Shown here piece after piece: positions 32,193 through 43,328 of a DNA stretch of 64,000 nucleotides. Numbering within the stretch: position 1 is the stretch's first letter; every line of letters starts with the position of its first letter. The stretch covers positions 33,403,551-33,467,550 of the forward strand of contig OX123186.2 of the NCBI GenBank assembly GCA_944739405.2. Reading direction: 5' to 3'. A model generated the notes under the pieces. The model made no database searches. It was given only the letters and a program-made list of their open reading frames with translations, and was not told the DNA's origin. Position numbers and translations under genes: made by a program. The DNA is from Euclidia mi (Eukaryota > Arthropoda > Insecta > Lepidoptera > Erebidae).

Positions 32193-32253
32193 CGTAATTG
32201 TCCAGCTAGCCTTATAAATTCTTACTATTTATAAGGCTAGCTGGACAATTACG
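32193..32253. repeat. Inverted duplication, 27-bp arms, 7-bp loop
   Basis: Arms 32193-32219 and 32227-32253 are exact reverse complements around 'tcttact'. The left arm is coding ('NCPASLIN'), and the loop plus right arm produce the stop at 32232-32234, so the duplication seems to have truncated the gene. It could alternatively be read as a terminator-like hairpin. Confidence 0.9.
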
Positions 32254-32616
32254 GTTTTACGCATATAATATAATCATGTAAAAACATTATATTATTTTAT
32301 ATTTAAGTATTTTTTATAATATCGAAATACTTGTACCTAAATTATCAATAAACAAATAAAACATTATGCTATTTAAATTTTATGTATTATTTTACAGTTG
32401 TACAGTCCAGATAATGCAGAACACCATTAACAAATCCATTTAGTAAAATTGTGAATTCTACCAAATGTGAAACTGACATACCACGATACCAGTATGCATA
32501 TCATAAGACAACTAATATACACAAGACAAATAGCTTGTTGAGTACTGAATTTAAAAGTGTTTTTATTGTAGCAACAGCATTTAAAAATAGAATAGTAACT
32601 TTTCGTCTGTACTTAG

Positions 32617-32890
32617 CTCAGGATGACGAGCACCTCACTCGTGAGGCGATTCTGAATAATACTCAGACATGTATACCTCAGGATGACAAGCACCTCACTC
32701 GTGAGGCGATCCTGAGTAGTACTCCGACATGTATACCTCAGGATGACGAGCACCTCACTTGTGAGGCGATCCTGAGTAGTACTCAGACATGTATACCTCA
32801 GGATGACGAGCACCTCACCCGTGAGGCGATCCCGAGTAAAACTTAGGTCAACATGACGAGCACCATACTCCTGAGGCGATTCTGAATTCT
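32617..32890 (+). repeat. 60-bp minisatellite, 4.5 copies
   Basis: Units start at 32617, 32677, 32737 and 32797, with a partial fifth from about 32851. Each begins 'ctcaggatgacgagcacctc'. The period is a multiple of three and encodes 20-residue repeats. Each unit also contains the dyad 'cctcactcgtgagg', and the unit junction holds 'atcctgag...ctcaggat', so the DNA itself is strongly palindromic. Units differ by only a few substitutions. Confidence 0.92.
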
Positions 32891-34324
32891 GTACATCCAG
32901 ATATTAATAAATTAATAACTATGATATTGAATAAGTATGATTGCACAAAAGTAAATTTTGAGGTTTTTGCTAAGTTTCTTCTGGTAAAATCTGACGACGA
33001 ACAAATAGAGCTGAAATCTTTTAACTAAAAAAATAAAAATGATATACAAAAAATAATATACACGAGTTTTTTTTTTTAATAAAATACATGTAGTACTGCG
33101 CAAAATGTCTGAATTGAACGTGTACAGTCAGGTTGGACATATCTTTCTCTAAGTCATATTGAGATCAATATAATATGTATATATTTTGCCCCATGAGAGG
33201 CGGTACGTACATAGAGTTGCCCTCGGTAATAAAAAATACTAAAAGTAATTTAAATTTACATAATAATGACGAGTGTTGTTTCTTACGGTGCGTCGTAGCC
33301 GAATTATTTCCTCGTGTAAATAATGGGTGCAGAACGAAATCCTATCCTCATTATAGCCAACTTCTTAATATTCAAGGAATGTTATTTGCTCCTTCACAGA
33401 ATGACATTCAACTTTTTGAACGGTTAAATTCTACGATAGGCGTTACTATTTATGGGCTAGATAACGAATACATTGTTACTGGTCCGTTATACATGACGAA
33501 TAAGAAAAAAGAAAAACATATAAATTTATTATACTTTGAACGGAATGGTAAAGGACATTACTGTTTAATAAAAGACCTTATACGCTTAGTGCGACGCCAG
33601 GTTACTCATCATCATGGCAAAAAAAATATATGCGATTCATGTTTACAATTTTTTACAAATGAAAAGAAATATGTTTCCCACACTTGTTCTAAAATACTAA
33701 CTTTATTAACAGAAAAAAAGACCATATTGAAATTTAAACATTATGAAAGAAAACTAAAAGTTAATTTCATTATTTATGCTGATTTTGAGAGTTTGCTAAT
33801 AAATTGTAATGAAAATAGTTCTAATAATACAAAGACACTAAAAATGCATCAGCTTTCAAGTTTTGCATATTACATATGTTGTTGTCATGACAACAAACTT
33901 GACATGCTTGTCACGTACAGAGGCATAGATTGCGTCGAAGTCTTTATTAAACGATTAGTAAAAGATGTAAAGCGGATAAACAAAGTTTTATCTACTCATT
34001 TATCAATGAAACCTTTAACTTATAAACAAAAACGAGAATATCGAAATGCAACTAAGTGTCATATATGTAATCAGCCATTGTCTGGAGATAAAGTTCAAGA
34101 TCATGATCATATTACTGATTGACACTTACTGACTGACAGAATTTACGGATAAAACTAAACTTAATTTATCACGCAAGAAAGGTATTTATCCATATGATTA
34201 TATGATGATATATGATTATATACGACTGGTCAAAATTTTATGAAAATCAACTACCCCCAAAGTCCTGTTTCTATAATAATTTAACCATGGAATCTCTATC
34301 AGATGCCGAATAGACTCACGCCTA

Positions 34325-36747
34325 AGGGCCTCCGCAGACTAGCTTCTTTTAGCATCGGCGACCGGCGATTTTGCAACTGTATCAATGCTGCATCGCGTTT
34401 TAGCGACTCTCTGCGTTCGGACGCGGCGACCGTAGTGCTGTAGTGTGTTGTTCGTTATCGACCGAGTCGACTATCGATAAATTGATTTATTTTTTCATTG
34501 TTGTAATACAATAATTGTACAATATCAGTAATATAGGTTTCTATCAAAAATCACAAATATACCAGTATAATTAAATGATATTCGTTACAATGATGTTAAA
34601 TTATGTTCTATTATTAATAGACTTATACTATCGAAAACTGGCAAGTTATACTCTACATTTTATGCTCTAAACAATAGATGGCATGGACAGTACTGCACTC
34701 ATTTCTTTGTATTAATATTAACGTTTGAATTGATAGATGATGCTCTCCGAAAGTAATACGAGAACTGGTTTTTAGATGTAGGTAAAAAATACTGACTTTA
34801 GCTTGCTTAATATTTTCATCGGTATAAAGAAAGCAGTAGGTAGTGTAGCTTTATCATAACCTATGATAAGGGTCGCCTCGTCAAAATCTAGTACATCACC
34901 CTAGGTAGTGTACTGCCTTAATAAAAACTTAAATATTTATTATAAGCGCTGTCATAATTTTATCGACATTAATTATTCTGTTTAAGCCAGTCACTAGTCA
35001 AACCCTATAATAACATCCTTATTTTCGGTTACAGAATAATAAATAAAACTTTGGGGTAAAATTACCCCAAACGGCTATTAAAAGTTGTAGTGTACAAAAT
35101 AAATTATTTTTGTAGTTTACATGGGGATATTTTTAACAAAGCATCAAACATTTTAAATAACACTAAAGTGCTTCACGTTTAAAAACTTCATTATTTCATT
35201 AAATTACTAATTGTACACCAAACTAACGATAGTTCTACAAAATATCATTTAATATGAAAAGTCTCGTCCGCTCCGGAAACTTATCCACTCAGAAAACTTA
35301 ATAGGTTATGTTAGGTTTTCTTGTGACGCTGCCACCCAAAAAAGGAGCTTCGCAGGGCTCTGTAAACTTAGTTTATCAAACATTTAACTAAATTGATGAG
35401 AAATTAATGCATGCGTAACTGACACCCTGGGGTAATTTTTTAACATAGCTAAGCAGACTAGATGGAAGTTTTTTTTAGGCCACGTGACTGACAACTTTAG
35501 GAGATGAATCGTAATAATCGTAATCATCGTAAGAAAAATACAAGTTGTGCCCCTGGGGTGAAGAATTTTATTACCCCACAGTGTTATTTAAGTGTTAACA
35601 AATAACTGAGAACCTATGGTAAGGAGTCGTCCTTTAATCACGTGAGTCTTGATAGGTGGAAGGGACAAATAAGTGTAGACAGATATCAAGTGCCCTTGTT
35701 TATCTTGAGCCAGAGATTTTTATCCTATACGCATCATAAAACAACGATCGTTCGTTCGATTGGCAGGGATTCAGAAAAGTCCTGTATTAAGATCTTTCGT
35801 TGCCTTTGGATGCTCTAGGATGCTTTAATCAACCCACTTCAAAAAGGGGGATGTCCTCAGTTTGGTCTGGATATTTTGATTTTATGCAGGTGCACCGGTC
35901 TCTGAATTTTCTGATCCATTTCTGGAATTCTTTATGTTTGATATGCTTATATTTTGCAAGATTATTACATTTTGCAAAATTGAATTGCAATTATTGCAAG
36001 TTAAGACATAAATGAGCCAGTATACTTCTAAAATAGCGTTATTAAAGGTAATGATGCATGATATGTATTTTAATATTTTTTTACAATGCCAAAATAGAGA
36101 AAATATCAAAGAAGTCTGCAAGTAGCGTCCATGGATGAAAAGATTTGCATTTTAGAAACATCTTATGAGAAGAGTGGATGATTATGTATTTAGGTAAACA
36201 AGTGATAAATAGGAGGGTAGAGAGGAAAAGGCAGGGGGTGACCAAATAAAAGATGGAATAACTGTGTGAGAATAGATATGTAAGAAAAGTGATCGGATGA
36301 CTGGTGACAGAGAAGTATGGAAGAGAATGTATGTCTATACAGCACCAACCCAAACAAATTGAAGTCAGGTAAGAGATGAAGAGAATAATGAGTGTTATAT
36401 TTTTTTATTTTAGCTTAAATTTTGACACCAGTAGCTCGCAATGTCTGTTTTGGATAAAATATTTTTTTATTTACTTTGTATAAAAAATACTTTTGATAAA
36501 GAATGAGGAGAGGTGGTAAAGCCTCCAGCCTACCCAGGTATCATCATCACTGAGTAAGTTTAAAATTGGAAAGACATAAAATCACGTTATTAATGGACGA
36601 CCCCTACGTTATTATTTTAAGTGACAAGTCGCCGCGATCGGAATCTTCCAGTGTGCGGTGTAAGAATTCGGATGCTGCATCTGGATGCTAAAAAGCGACT
36701 GAATCGCCGGTCGCCGATGCTAAAAGAAGCTAGTCTGCGGAGGCCCT
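34325..36747. mobile_element. 2.42-kb terminal-inverted-repeat transposon inside polB
   Basis: Perfect 46-bp inverted termini: 34325-34370 begins 'agggcctccgcagactagct' and 36702-36747 ends with its complement. The polymerase reading continues from one side to the other. Subterminal GC-rich words ('gcggcgac', 'cgccgcga') recur on both sides. The interior is AT-rich and has no transposase ORF, so it is non-autonomous. If the ends are taken one base inward, the flanks read 'taa' and 'tat', near a TWA-type target (PIF/Harbinger), but this is not decisive. Confidence 0.88.
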
Positions 36748-38187
36748 ATGATATTTGGAACAATTTTAAGATAATAAAGCTTGGTGAATACAGTGATCTT
36801 TATTTGAAATGCGATGATTTGTTGTTATGCGATATATTTGAAAAATTCAGAGACACGAGTCTAAATTTTTACAAACTGGATCCTGCTCACTATGTGACTT
36901 CAACTAGTTTGAGCTGAGACGCTGTGCTTCTGTACACTAACGTTGAATTAGAGCTCATTAGTGACTTAGAAATTTATACATTTATTGAAAAAGGTATACG
37001 AGGAGGCTTGTCATAATGTTTCCTCTGTCATGCTAAGGCAAATAATAAGTATTTAACTCATTATAATGATTTAAAACCCTCGAGTTATTTGATATATCTA
37101 GGTTTCAATAATCTGTACTATTATGCAATGACTAAAAGAATGCCTGTTTCAGAGTTCAGATTTTTAACTCGACATGAAATTGACAGCTTTAATGTATTGG
37201 ATGTATCAGAAGACAGTTTGTATGGTTTTATTTTAGAAGAAGATTTATATTATCCGGATTGTATTTATGATCAGCATAAAGATTTACCATTTGCTGCAGA
37301 GAAATTTGTACCCCTAGGAGGAAAATCAGCTATGTTAATTGCTAATCTTTATAATAAATTAAATTATGTTATTCATTACGTACATTTAAAACAATGCTTA
37401 AAAAATGGTTTGATTTAAAAAATCATCGCATACTAAACTTCAGACAAGATGATTTCTTTAAGACATACATAAATCTTAATACCAATCAGCGCATGGCATC
37501 TAAAACTTCTTTTGAAAAAGATTTTTTTAAACTTCTAAATAATGTAAAATTTGGTAAAACTATAGAAAATAAGAGGAAACAAGTTGACATAACACTGGTA
37601 ACCAAATGGGATGATAAGAACAACTTCACGGATAAGAAACTTTGTGCATAAAAATTGATTTCACACCTAATTTTAAAAGTGTGTCAATATTTGCAGAAGA
37701 TTTTATAGCTATACAATTAAATCAGGATAAAATAATATTAGACTGACCAATTTAAATCGGATTTACAGTTTTGGAGTATGCCAAAAAACATTTATATCAG
37801 TTTCATTATGATTTTATACAAAAAAAGTATGGAGATAAAGTTGAATTATGTTATACTGATACCGATAGTTTACTATACTTAATTCATACAGATGACTATT
37901 ATCATGATATGTACGAGAATTTAACATATTTTGATACTAGCAATTTACCAATAGATAATCAATATAATATACCAAGAATTAACTCAAAAGTCCCTACCTA
38001 TTTAAGGATGAAATGGGGGTGACGTAATTACAGAATTTACAGGTTTACGAGCAAAACTGTATTGCATTAGCAGTTTAAACACACAGATAACAAAAGCGAA
38101 AGGTATGTCTAAATCTGTCACAAAGCATTTAAAACAAAGTAATTATAATGATTCTTTGTTATTAGATAAAAATCAATCTTTAAAAAT

Positions 38188-38723
38188 TGGGCAAGTGCGA
38201 GTTGGACTCGCACACGAAGGGTTCCGTACCATCATCTATAAAAGAATATCACGTTCGTTGTATGTATACTTTAATGCTTTTTAAGTTTCTATCTGTTTAT
38301 TAAGATAGAGTAAAAAATTGCTTAAAAATTACGTTTGTTGTATGGGAGACCCCCTTTATTATTAAATTTTTTTTTGAAAGGTAATATACAACTACATATT
38401 CTGTGAAAATTTAAAGCGTCTACCTGTTACAGTTAGTAATTTTGAGCAATAAATACGAAAAAAAAAACACGTTTTTTGTATGGGACCCCCCCTTAATGTT
38501 TTAATTTTTTTAGTAGTTTTTGTTATAGCGGCAATTAAAATACATAACTTGTGAAAATTTCAGTTTTCTAGCTATCACGGTTTATGAGATACAGCCTAGT
38601 GACAGACAGACAGGCAGACAGACAGACAGACAGACGGACAGACAGACAGACAGACGGACAGACAGACAGACAGCGGAGGCTTAGTAATAGGGTCCTGTTT
38701 TTTACCTTTTAGGTACGGAACTC
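38188..38723 (+). repeat. 536-bp 'gggttccgtacc' repeat with 7-bp TSD
   Basis: It opens 'tgggcaagtgcgagttgga', a palindromic 'gcgagttggactcgc' end, then 'gggttccgtacc', and closes 'aggtacggaactc'. A 'gacagacagacagacag' microsatellite lies at 38602-38672. It is flanked by 'taaaaat' (38181-38187 and 38724-38730), and the polymerase reading ('NQSLK' then 'MNIIKSIKH') continues across. It is a relative of the repeat at 3493-5254. Confidence 0.85.
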
Positions 38724-38875
38724 TAAAAATGAATATTATAAAGTCTATTAAGCATGTATTGTACTCGCAACAAGTAAGTAATCAAGTATTAAATAGAAAC
38801 GACGACAAAGTTGAGTTACTTTCAGATCAAATTCATACCTTGCTTTAGGGGTATTGTGATGCGATGATTTAAATC

Positions 38876-39388
38876 AGTGTTCGTTAAACTTTTTATTGAT
38901 CTTATTACGTTAAATTGAACGCCAATTATTATTATGTAATTCACATCTGAACAACCACTGTTCTAGAATATATTCATTTGAAATTTGTGTATGATTTGAA
39001 ATACTAAAATAAGAATAAATTAATGTATTCTATACAATATAATGCATGTTAATTATTTTAAAATAAGGTATGTACTATTCATATAATAAAATGATATGAC
39101 TTCCTAAACGTTATCATCACCATCATTTAATGTTAACGATATTAAACACTTGCTGCGGCTAGTCCATAGCTGTAGTCAGTAGTGCAGTTATGGAGGCTTC
39201 CCGGCATGTGTCTCATCCCATTTTAAATTAAAAATATCTAAGGGCCTCTGCAAGTTGGACCCATGTCTCCGTGTAAGCCTTCCAAAGGCCGGGTATTGTT
39301 TTGATGAAGTAGTTAGAACAATACCCGTGGAAAAGAAAAACATAATAATAATAAAACTGGTAATCAGTAATCGAGATATAAACATATA
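38876..39388. other. Unassigned sequence between polB and a MITE
   Basis: AT-rich to about 39110, then a GC-richer piece with 'gggtattgttttgatg' and inverted 'aacaataccc' near 39290-39330. It may be part of another inserted repeat. No Maverick gene is recognised. Confidence 0.35.
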
Positions 39389-39919
39389 CAGGGTTTCACA
39401 AGACCCATCACCAAGCCGAAGTCTACTCGTTTTGCACATTATGCTAAGTCATACTACGCGAAAATAATACCTGGGAAACAAAAAAATTTTTTATGCTTAT
39501 AAAAAATTACAACTTTTATTACCGGTAATGTAAAGCGCGCGCTTGCAGACATCGTACCTACGCCGGCCGTATCTACCTACACCGTGCGCCGCGGTGGCGG
39601 CAGTTTATGATCACGTGGTCGCGCGGCCGAGAGGAATGACCTCGCAGCTGATTATGTAGGCATACACTACGCGTCGGAAACTTTAAAGCCGTTTATTTTA
39701 GGGAAATATTGAAAATTTTGTTTATGTTTATTTGGCAGAAAGTGTACATTTATCATTTTAACCCGATTTTGGAATAATTCGAAAAAACAATTCGTGACTT
39801 TGAGCCTCAATATCTCCTGAACCAGTAATTTCCCAGGTATGGTGCCGAAGTAAAAAATGATCGTAATAATTGGTACTATATGGGGTTTCAGTTTTCGTTA
39901 AGGGTCTTTTTACACCCTG
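39389..39919. mobile_element. 531-bp MITE with TA target site
   Basis: Termini 'cagggtttcacaagaccc' (39389) and the complement of 'cagggtgtaaaaagaccc' (ending 39919) form 18-bp inverted repeats with three mismatches, bracketed by TA on both sides. That suits a Tc1/mariner-type MITE. A very GC-rich stretch (39530-39650) occupies the middle. It ends 40 bases before the ATPase start. Confidence 0.75.
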
Positions 39920-39959
39920 TATAAGTGTACGTTATGTTGTAATTAGATTAATATACACG

Positions 39960-40580
39960 ATGAAGTTGATCAAGCAAACTATATCTCTCAATGTAAATAA
40001 TATAAGATTTAGTGACTCTCTTCATTGCATCAGACATAGCGCGTTATTGCCAAATACTATTCGCTGTATAATATGTGGTCCATCTAACTGTAGTAAAACG
40101 AATGTGATGATTAGTTTACTGCTGCATGAAAATGGGCTCAAATTTAAAAATCTTTATCTTTACTCCAAAACTTATTTTCAACCAAAATACCGTTTCTTAA
40201 CCAAAGTATTAAAAAGAGTGCCACAGATTAACTTTTACGAGTTCAATAATGATTCTGATGTCATTTCTCCGAGTGAAGCTTTAACGAATTCTGTATTTAT
40301 TTTTGATGACGTTGCGTGTGAAAATCAAGTAAATATTCGCTATTATTTCTCTATGGGTAGGCATAAACAAATAGATTGTTTCTATTTATCTCAAACATAT
40401 ACTAAAATTCCGAAGGAATTGTTACGTGACAATGTTAATTTTCTTATTATATTCAAACAAGATGATGTAACTTTAAAACATATTTATGAAGAGCATGTTA
40501 GTTCTGATTTACAATGGAAAGAGTTCAGAAATATTAATAACCTTACGATTTTCTACTTGTTAATAAAGAATCGTCGATAA
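39960..40580 (+). CDS. Maverick genome-packaging ATPase (FtsK/HerA-like)
   Basis: A 206-residue open frame from the ATG at 39960. An earlier in-frame ATG at 39870 lies inside the inserted MITE and would add 30 unrelated residues, so the later start is preferred. Walker A is 'CGPSNCSKTN' at about residues 39-48, and Walker B is 'SVFIFDDV' near residues 114-121. Downstream, 'SMGRHKQIDCFYLSQTYTKI' fits the sensor region of packaging ATPases. In this family the enzyme is thought to pump DNA into the capsid; here that is inferred from the motifs. The reading is intact, unlike the neighbouring polymerase. The length is near that of other Maverick ATPases. Confidence 0.9.
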   Translation: MKLIKQTISLNVNNIRFSDSLHCIRHSALLPNTIRCIICGPSNCSKTNVMISLLLHENGLKFKNLYLYSKTYFQPKYRFLTKVLKRVPQINFYEFNNDSDVISPSEALTNSVFIFDDVACENQVNIRYYFSMGRHKQIDCFYLSQTYTKIPKELLRDNVNFLIIFKQDDVTLKHIYEEHVSSDLQWKEFRNINNLTIFYLLIKNRR

Positions 40581-40641
40581 ATAACGGAAGGTACAGACAG
40601 AATAGGGTAGTTTCCAGGGTCAAAATAATTACATTTTATGC

Positions 40642-40880
40642 AGTCCGTATTTTAGTATATAAAAAAATATTGGACACGTATTTTTCTTTTTTCGATTAAA
40701 TAAAAAATAACAAAGATATAGCCCATTAAAGTTACGTGTGACGTCACCTAGTGCGAAAATATGCAGCACGGCGTGACGTTATACGTAACTTTAATGAGCT
40801 ATATCGTGGTCATTTTTGGTTTAATTTAGAAATAAGAAAATACGTATTGCTTATTTTTGAATAATCTAAAGGACGGACTT
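40642..40880. mobile_element. About 240-bp fold-back MITE
   Basis: The block is a long imperfect palindrome. Its centre pairs 40715-40747 with 40774-40806 (33 bp, three mismatches, including 'cattaaagttacgt'), and pairing continues outward through 'acgtattttc' words to 'agtccgt' / 'acggact' near the edges. It has no coding capacity. It lies between the ATPase and the next Maverick gene. Confidence 0.7.
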
Positions 40881-42408
40881 ATAATTTTTTTTGTCAACTA
40901 GCCTATTATGATATGTTTTTGAAATTTGACTGACTGTTTATAAGTACATATAAGTAATTAACATGCAAAATCAAATTCAGTATATTTTGATCTTTAGCTA
41001 ACCGAAGTTGTTATAATTGGTATAACATGGAGAAAAATATTAAAATATAATTAATGAAGTCTGTAGACTCCATAAAGAATAAAATAAAACAAATGAAGAA
41101 CCAGGAACTCAATGAATTTGTCACTCGATAAAATGCTAAAACCTGTCACAGATCCCCTTAAAACGTTAGTTAATTCGAATATACCTATGGAAAAACAAAA
41201 CATTTAGAAAATGCAACACTCTCTAATTCTGGAGATATTGAATTAGATGACATTAATACTAGCTCATCGACAAAGTTTGAGGATTGTGACGAACCAAAAC
41301 TTAATTCTGCACTATTGGTTCAAAAGTCTCCTAAAATGAAATTACCAGATGATTTAGAAATTTCATTAGATGGTCAGGATATCTGTGGTATTTATGATGT
41401 TGTAAATATACCGTTTGGAGTAAGAACTGAAAACAAAACATTATTGGTGGGAAATTCAATAGTATCATTTTCTAAAATTAACAATTTGAATAACGATAGT
41501 GTAATTTTGATTAAAATCAGTAATAAATCCTACAATTTAACTCCTGACCTAAAATAACTTTTACTTAAAAACACCTGATTTAAAACTTAAAAATAAACTT
41601 AAAGATAAACTTGTCTACAAGGATATATTGCATTATACAAATGCTCATAAGAGAGACTTCAATCCTAGAGGACAAATAAATGGTGTTTACCGCTTGACCG
41701 CGCACAAGTGACTATTTTCCCTTTTTGCAAAAACAGATGAGCGCGTAAACTGTCATTTTTTCCCACGCTTTTCCGTTGCGCACTAATCTGTTTGTGGAAC
41801 TCGGATTACTTAACCGATTACGGTATGTTGCATATCAATAGACGCGTATTTAAATGAGCTTATCAATAATATAACTTAAAACCATATAATATGGTTAAGC
41901 CCACGCAAGGGCAATATAAAGTGAAAATAAGAAATTTTTCCCGCCATTTTTGAGCGCGATTTTATATTTCTGACATATTCCTTTTTTTCGTCGTTTTTTA
42001 TTATGGGAGGTATATAAGTATCATACACAGTTAGAAAGGTTTTTTAATTTACTTTTAGAGGAAATAAATATAATGAAAAGAAACATTTTAATATTAAACA
42101 TAAAAAAATAAAACAAAGATGTTTTTTTTTTAATTGGCGCCAATTTTCATATTTTATTTTTAAAATACCGTTTTAAAAACCTAGATAACTTTCTTTCCAA
42201 CTAGATTTCCAAGTATAAAAACCAATTCTGATAAGAATCCGATAAGAATTATTTTTATTGGAACCTGCACAGTTGTTTACTTTTTCCCGCCAAAATAACT
42301 GAAGTTCCCGCCAAAATTTATGATAACTAATATCTCATAAATAATATGAGTATTATATATTTTATCAAAGGTTTATTTATATACTCATAATACAAATTAA
42401 CCGCAAGA

Positions 42409-42940
42409 AGACGAAGATGATGATTGTCGACCGAGCCAACAACAACTCGCCAGAAGTCACCGAAATTGCGAACTGTGATGTGGTCCAGTCATACATCTAT
42501 CTGGGGGCGTTGATCACAAACAATGGCGGGTGCGTAGAGGAAATAAAACGGCGTATGGCGATTACTAGGTCTGCCATGGACAAGCTCAAGAAAATATGGA
42601 GGAATCGAAACATAACGAAAGCCACAAAAATCCGACTTGTCAGAGCACTTATATTTCCCATATTTCTCTACGCTGCGGAGACGTGGACCCTGCGTGCGAA
42701 TGAGCGGAAGAAGATAGACGCTCTCGAAATGTGGTGCTGGAGGAGAATGCTTGGGGTATCGTGGAATAAATTCCGCACTAATGTCTCCATAATGCAGGAA
42801 CTTGACATCAAGCAGCGCCTGTCCTCCATTGTGAAAACTCGAATCCTGACATTCTTTGGACACGTATCCCGGCGTGGCGACGAGTCCATCGAGCGCCTAG
42901 TGGTGCAGGGCAAAGTTGAAGGCACTCGAGCACGAGGTAA
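42409..42940 (+). pseudogene. RTE-clade reverse transcriptase, C-terminal third
   Basis: The reading 'YIYLGALITNNGGCVEEIKR', 'IRLVRALIFPIFLYAAETW', 'ALEMWCWRRMLGVSWNKFRT', 'RILTFFGHVSRRGD' is the post-catalytic part of RTE/BovB-type reverse transcriptase, which in Lepidoptera precedes the C-terminal segment found at 7712-7905. It is open for about 180 residues and then departs from the family near 42935. The RT palm is absent. Confidence 0.88.
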
Positions 42941-43328
42941 ATCGGCGGTAGATAGGCGGCCATTAGACAGGAATGGCGGCGTATTGTTAGGCGAGCCAAT
43001 AACAGCTGATAACCTTATATACAAACATATGTATTTAAACTTTTTTACATAAAATGACGTTTTTACAATAATTTTTTGGCTATAATTAAAGTAATATACA
43101 TTATTTTTTTTTGCTGTAACTTCATAATTAATCAGTTAATTTACAATAAAAACATAAAAGTATGATATATATTTACATAATTTGTTTACAATGATGTTTT
43201 TAATCCATAATTACGCTCCGCGCGCGGAATGCAAAGTCAGCGAAATATATTTTTTTTTTCAAATGCTTACATCTAAATAATTTTCTGCAAGTATTGCTAT
43301 AACTTTATTTTATTAGAGTAAACTATAG

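Larger units (their letters stand above)
31055..33028 (+). pseudogene. Unidentified intron-containing gene with 20-residue repeats, next to the Maverick
   Basis: A leader exon (to 31141) is followed by an intron (31142-31687) whose removal joins 'at' to 'gtccaag', creating the start codon and a reading 'MSKVTLSKLPQLFSSDEESE'. The protein is acidic and Ser-rich at first ('LFGSESDEEDSS' near 31890), with one TGA near 31829, and stops at 32232-32234 inside a hairpin. A second open part (32451-32846) in the same frame carries the 20-residue repeat 'QDDEHLTREAILSSTQTCIP', and after a one-base shift the reading ends at 33026-33028 in 'DEQIELKSFN'. I recognise no family. It ends about 146 bases before the Maverick polymerase, so it may be a Maverick gene or a host gene remnant. 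The parts may be one gene or two. Confidence 0.5.
33175..38875 (+). pseudogene. polB: Maverick protein-primed DNA polymerase B (interrupted)
   Basis: The open N-terminal part (33175-34122, 315 residues) holds 'NNDECCFLRCVVAELFP', a CxxC/H-type segment, the exonuclease I box 'YADFES' at about 33775, and an HNH-like 'CHICNQPL...DHDH' pattern. The reading continues with stops to 34324, is split by a 2.4-kb transposon, and resumes at 36748 with 'LGEYSDLYLKCDDLLLCDIF'. Polymerase blocks follow: 'FEKDFFKLLNNVKFGKT' (about 37514) and 'CYTDTDSLLY' (about 37850), the catalytic Asp box. The C terminus is split again by the 38188-38723 repeat and ends near 38875. Family members replicate the element from a terminal protein primer. 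Many stops and shifts: not functional here. Confidence 0.9.

Noticed and set aside
32613..32813. Minus-strand protein across the 60-bp repeat
   Set aside because: Any period divisible by three opens frames on both strands; the plus-strand frame continues into non-repeat coding-like sequence, the minus one does not.
32617..32890. CRISPR-like array
   Set aside because: The 60-bp units are contiguous with no spacers, and the host is an insect.
38602..38672. GACA microsatellite as an independent feature
   Set aside because: It is an internal part of the 536-bp repeat at 38188-38723, which normally contains such a tract.
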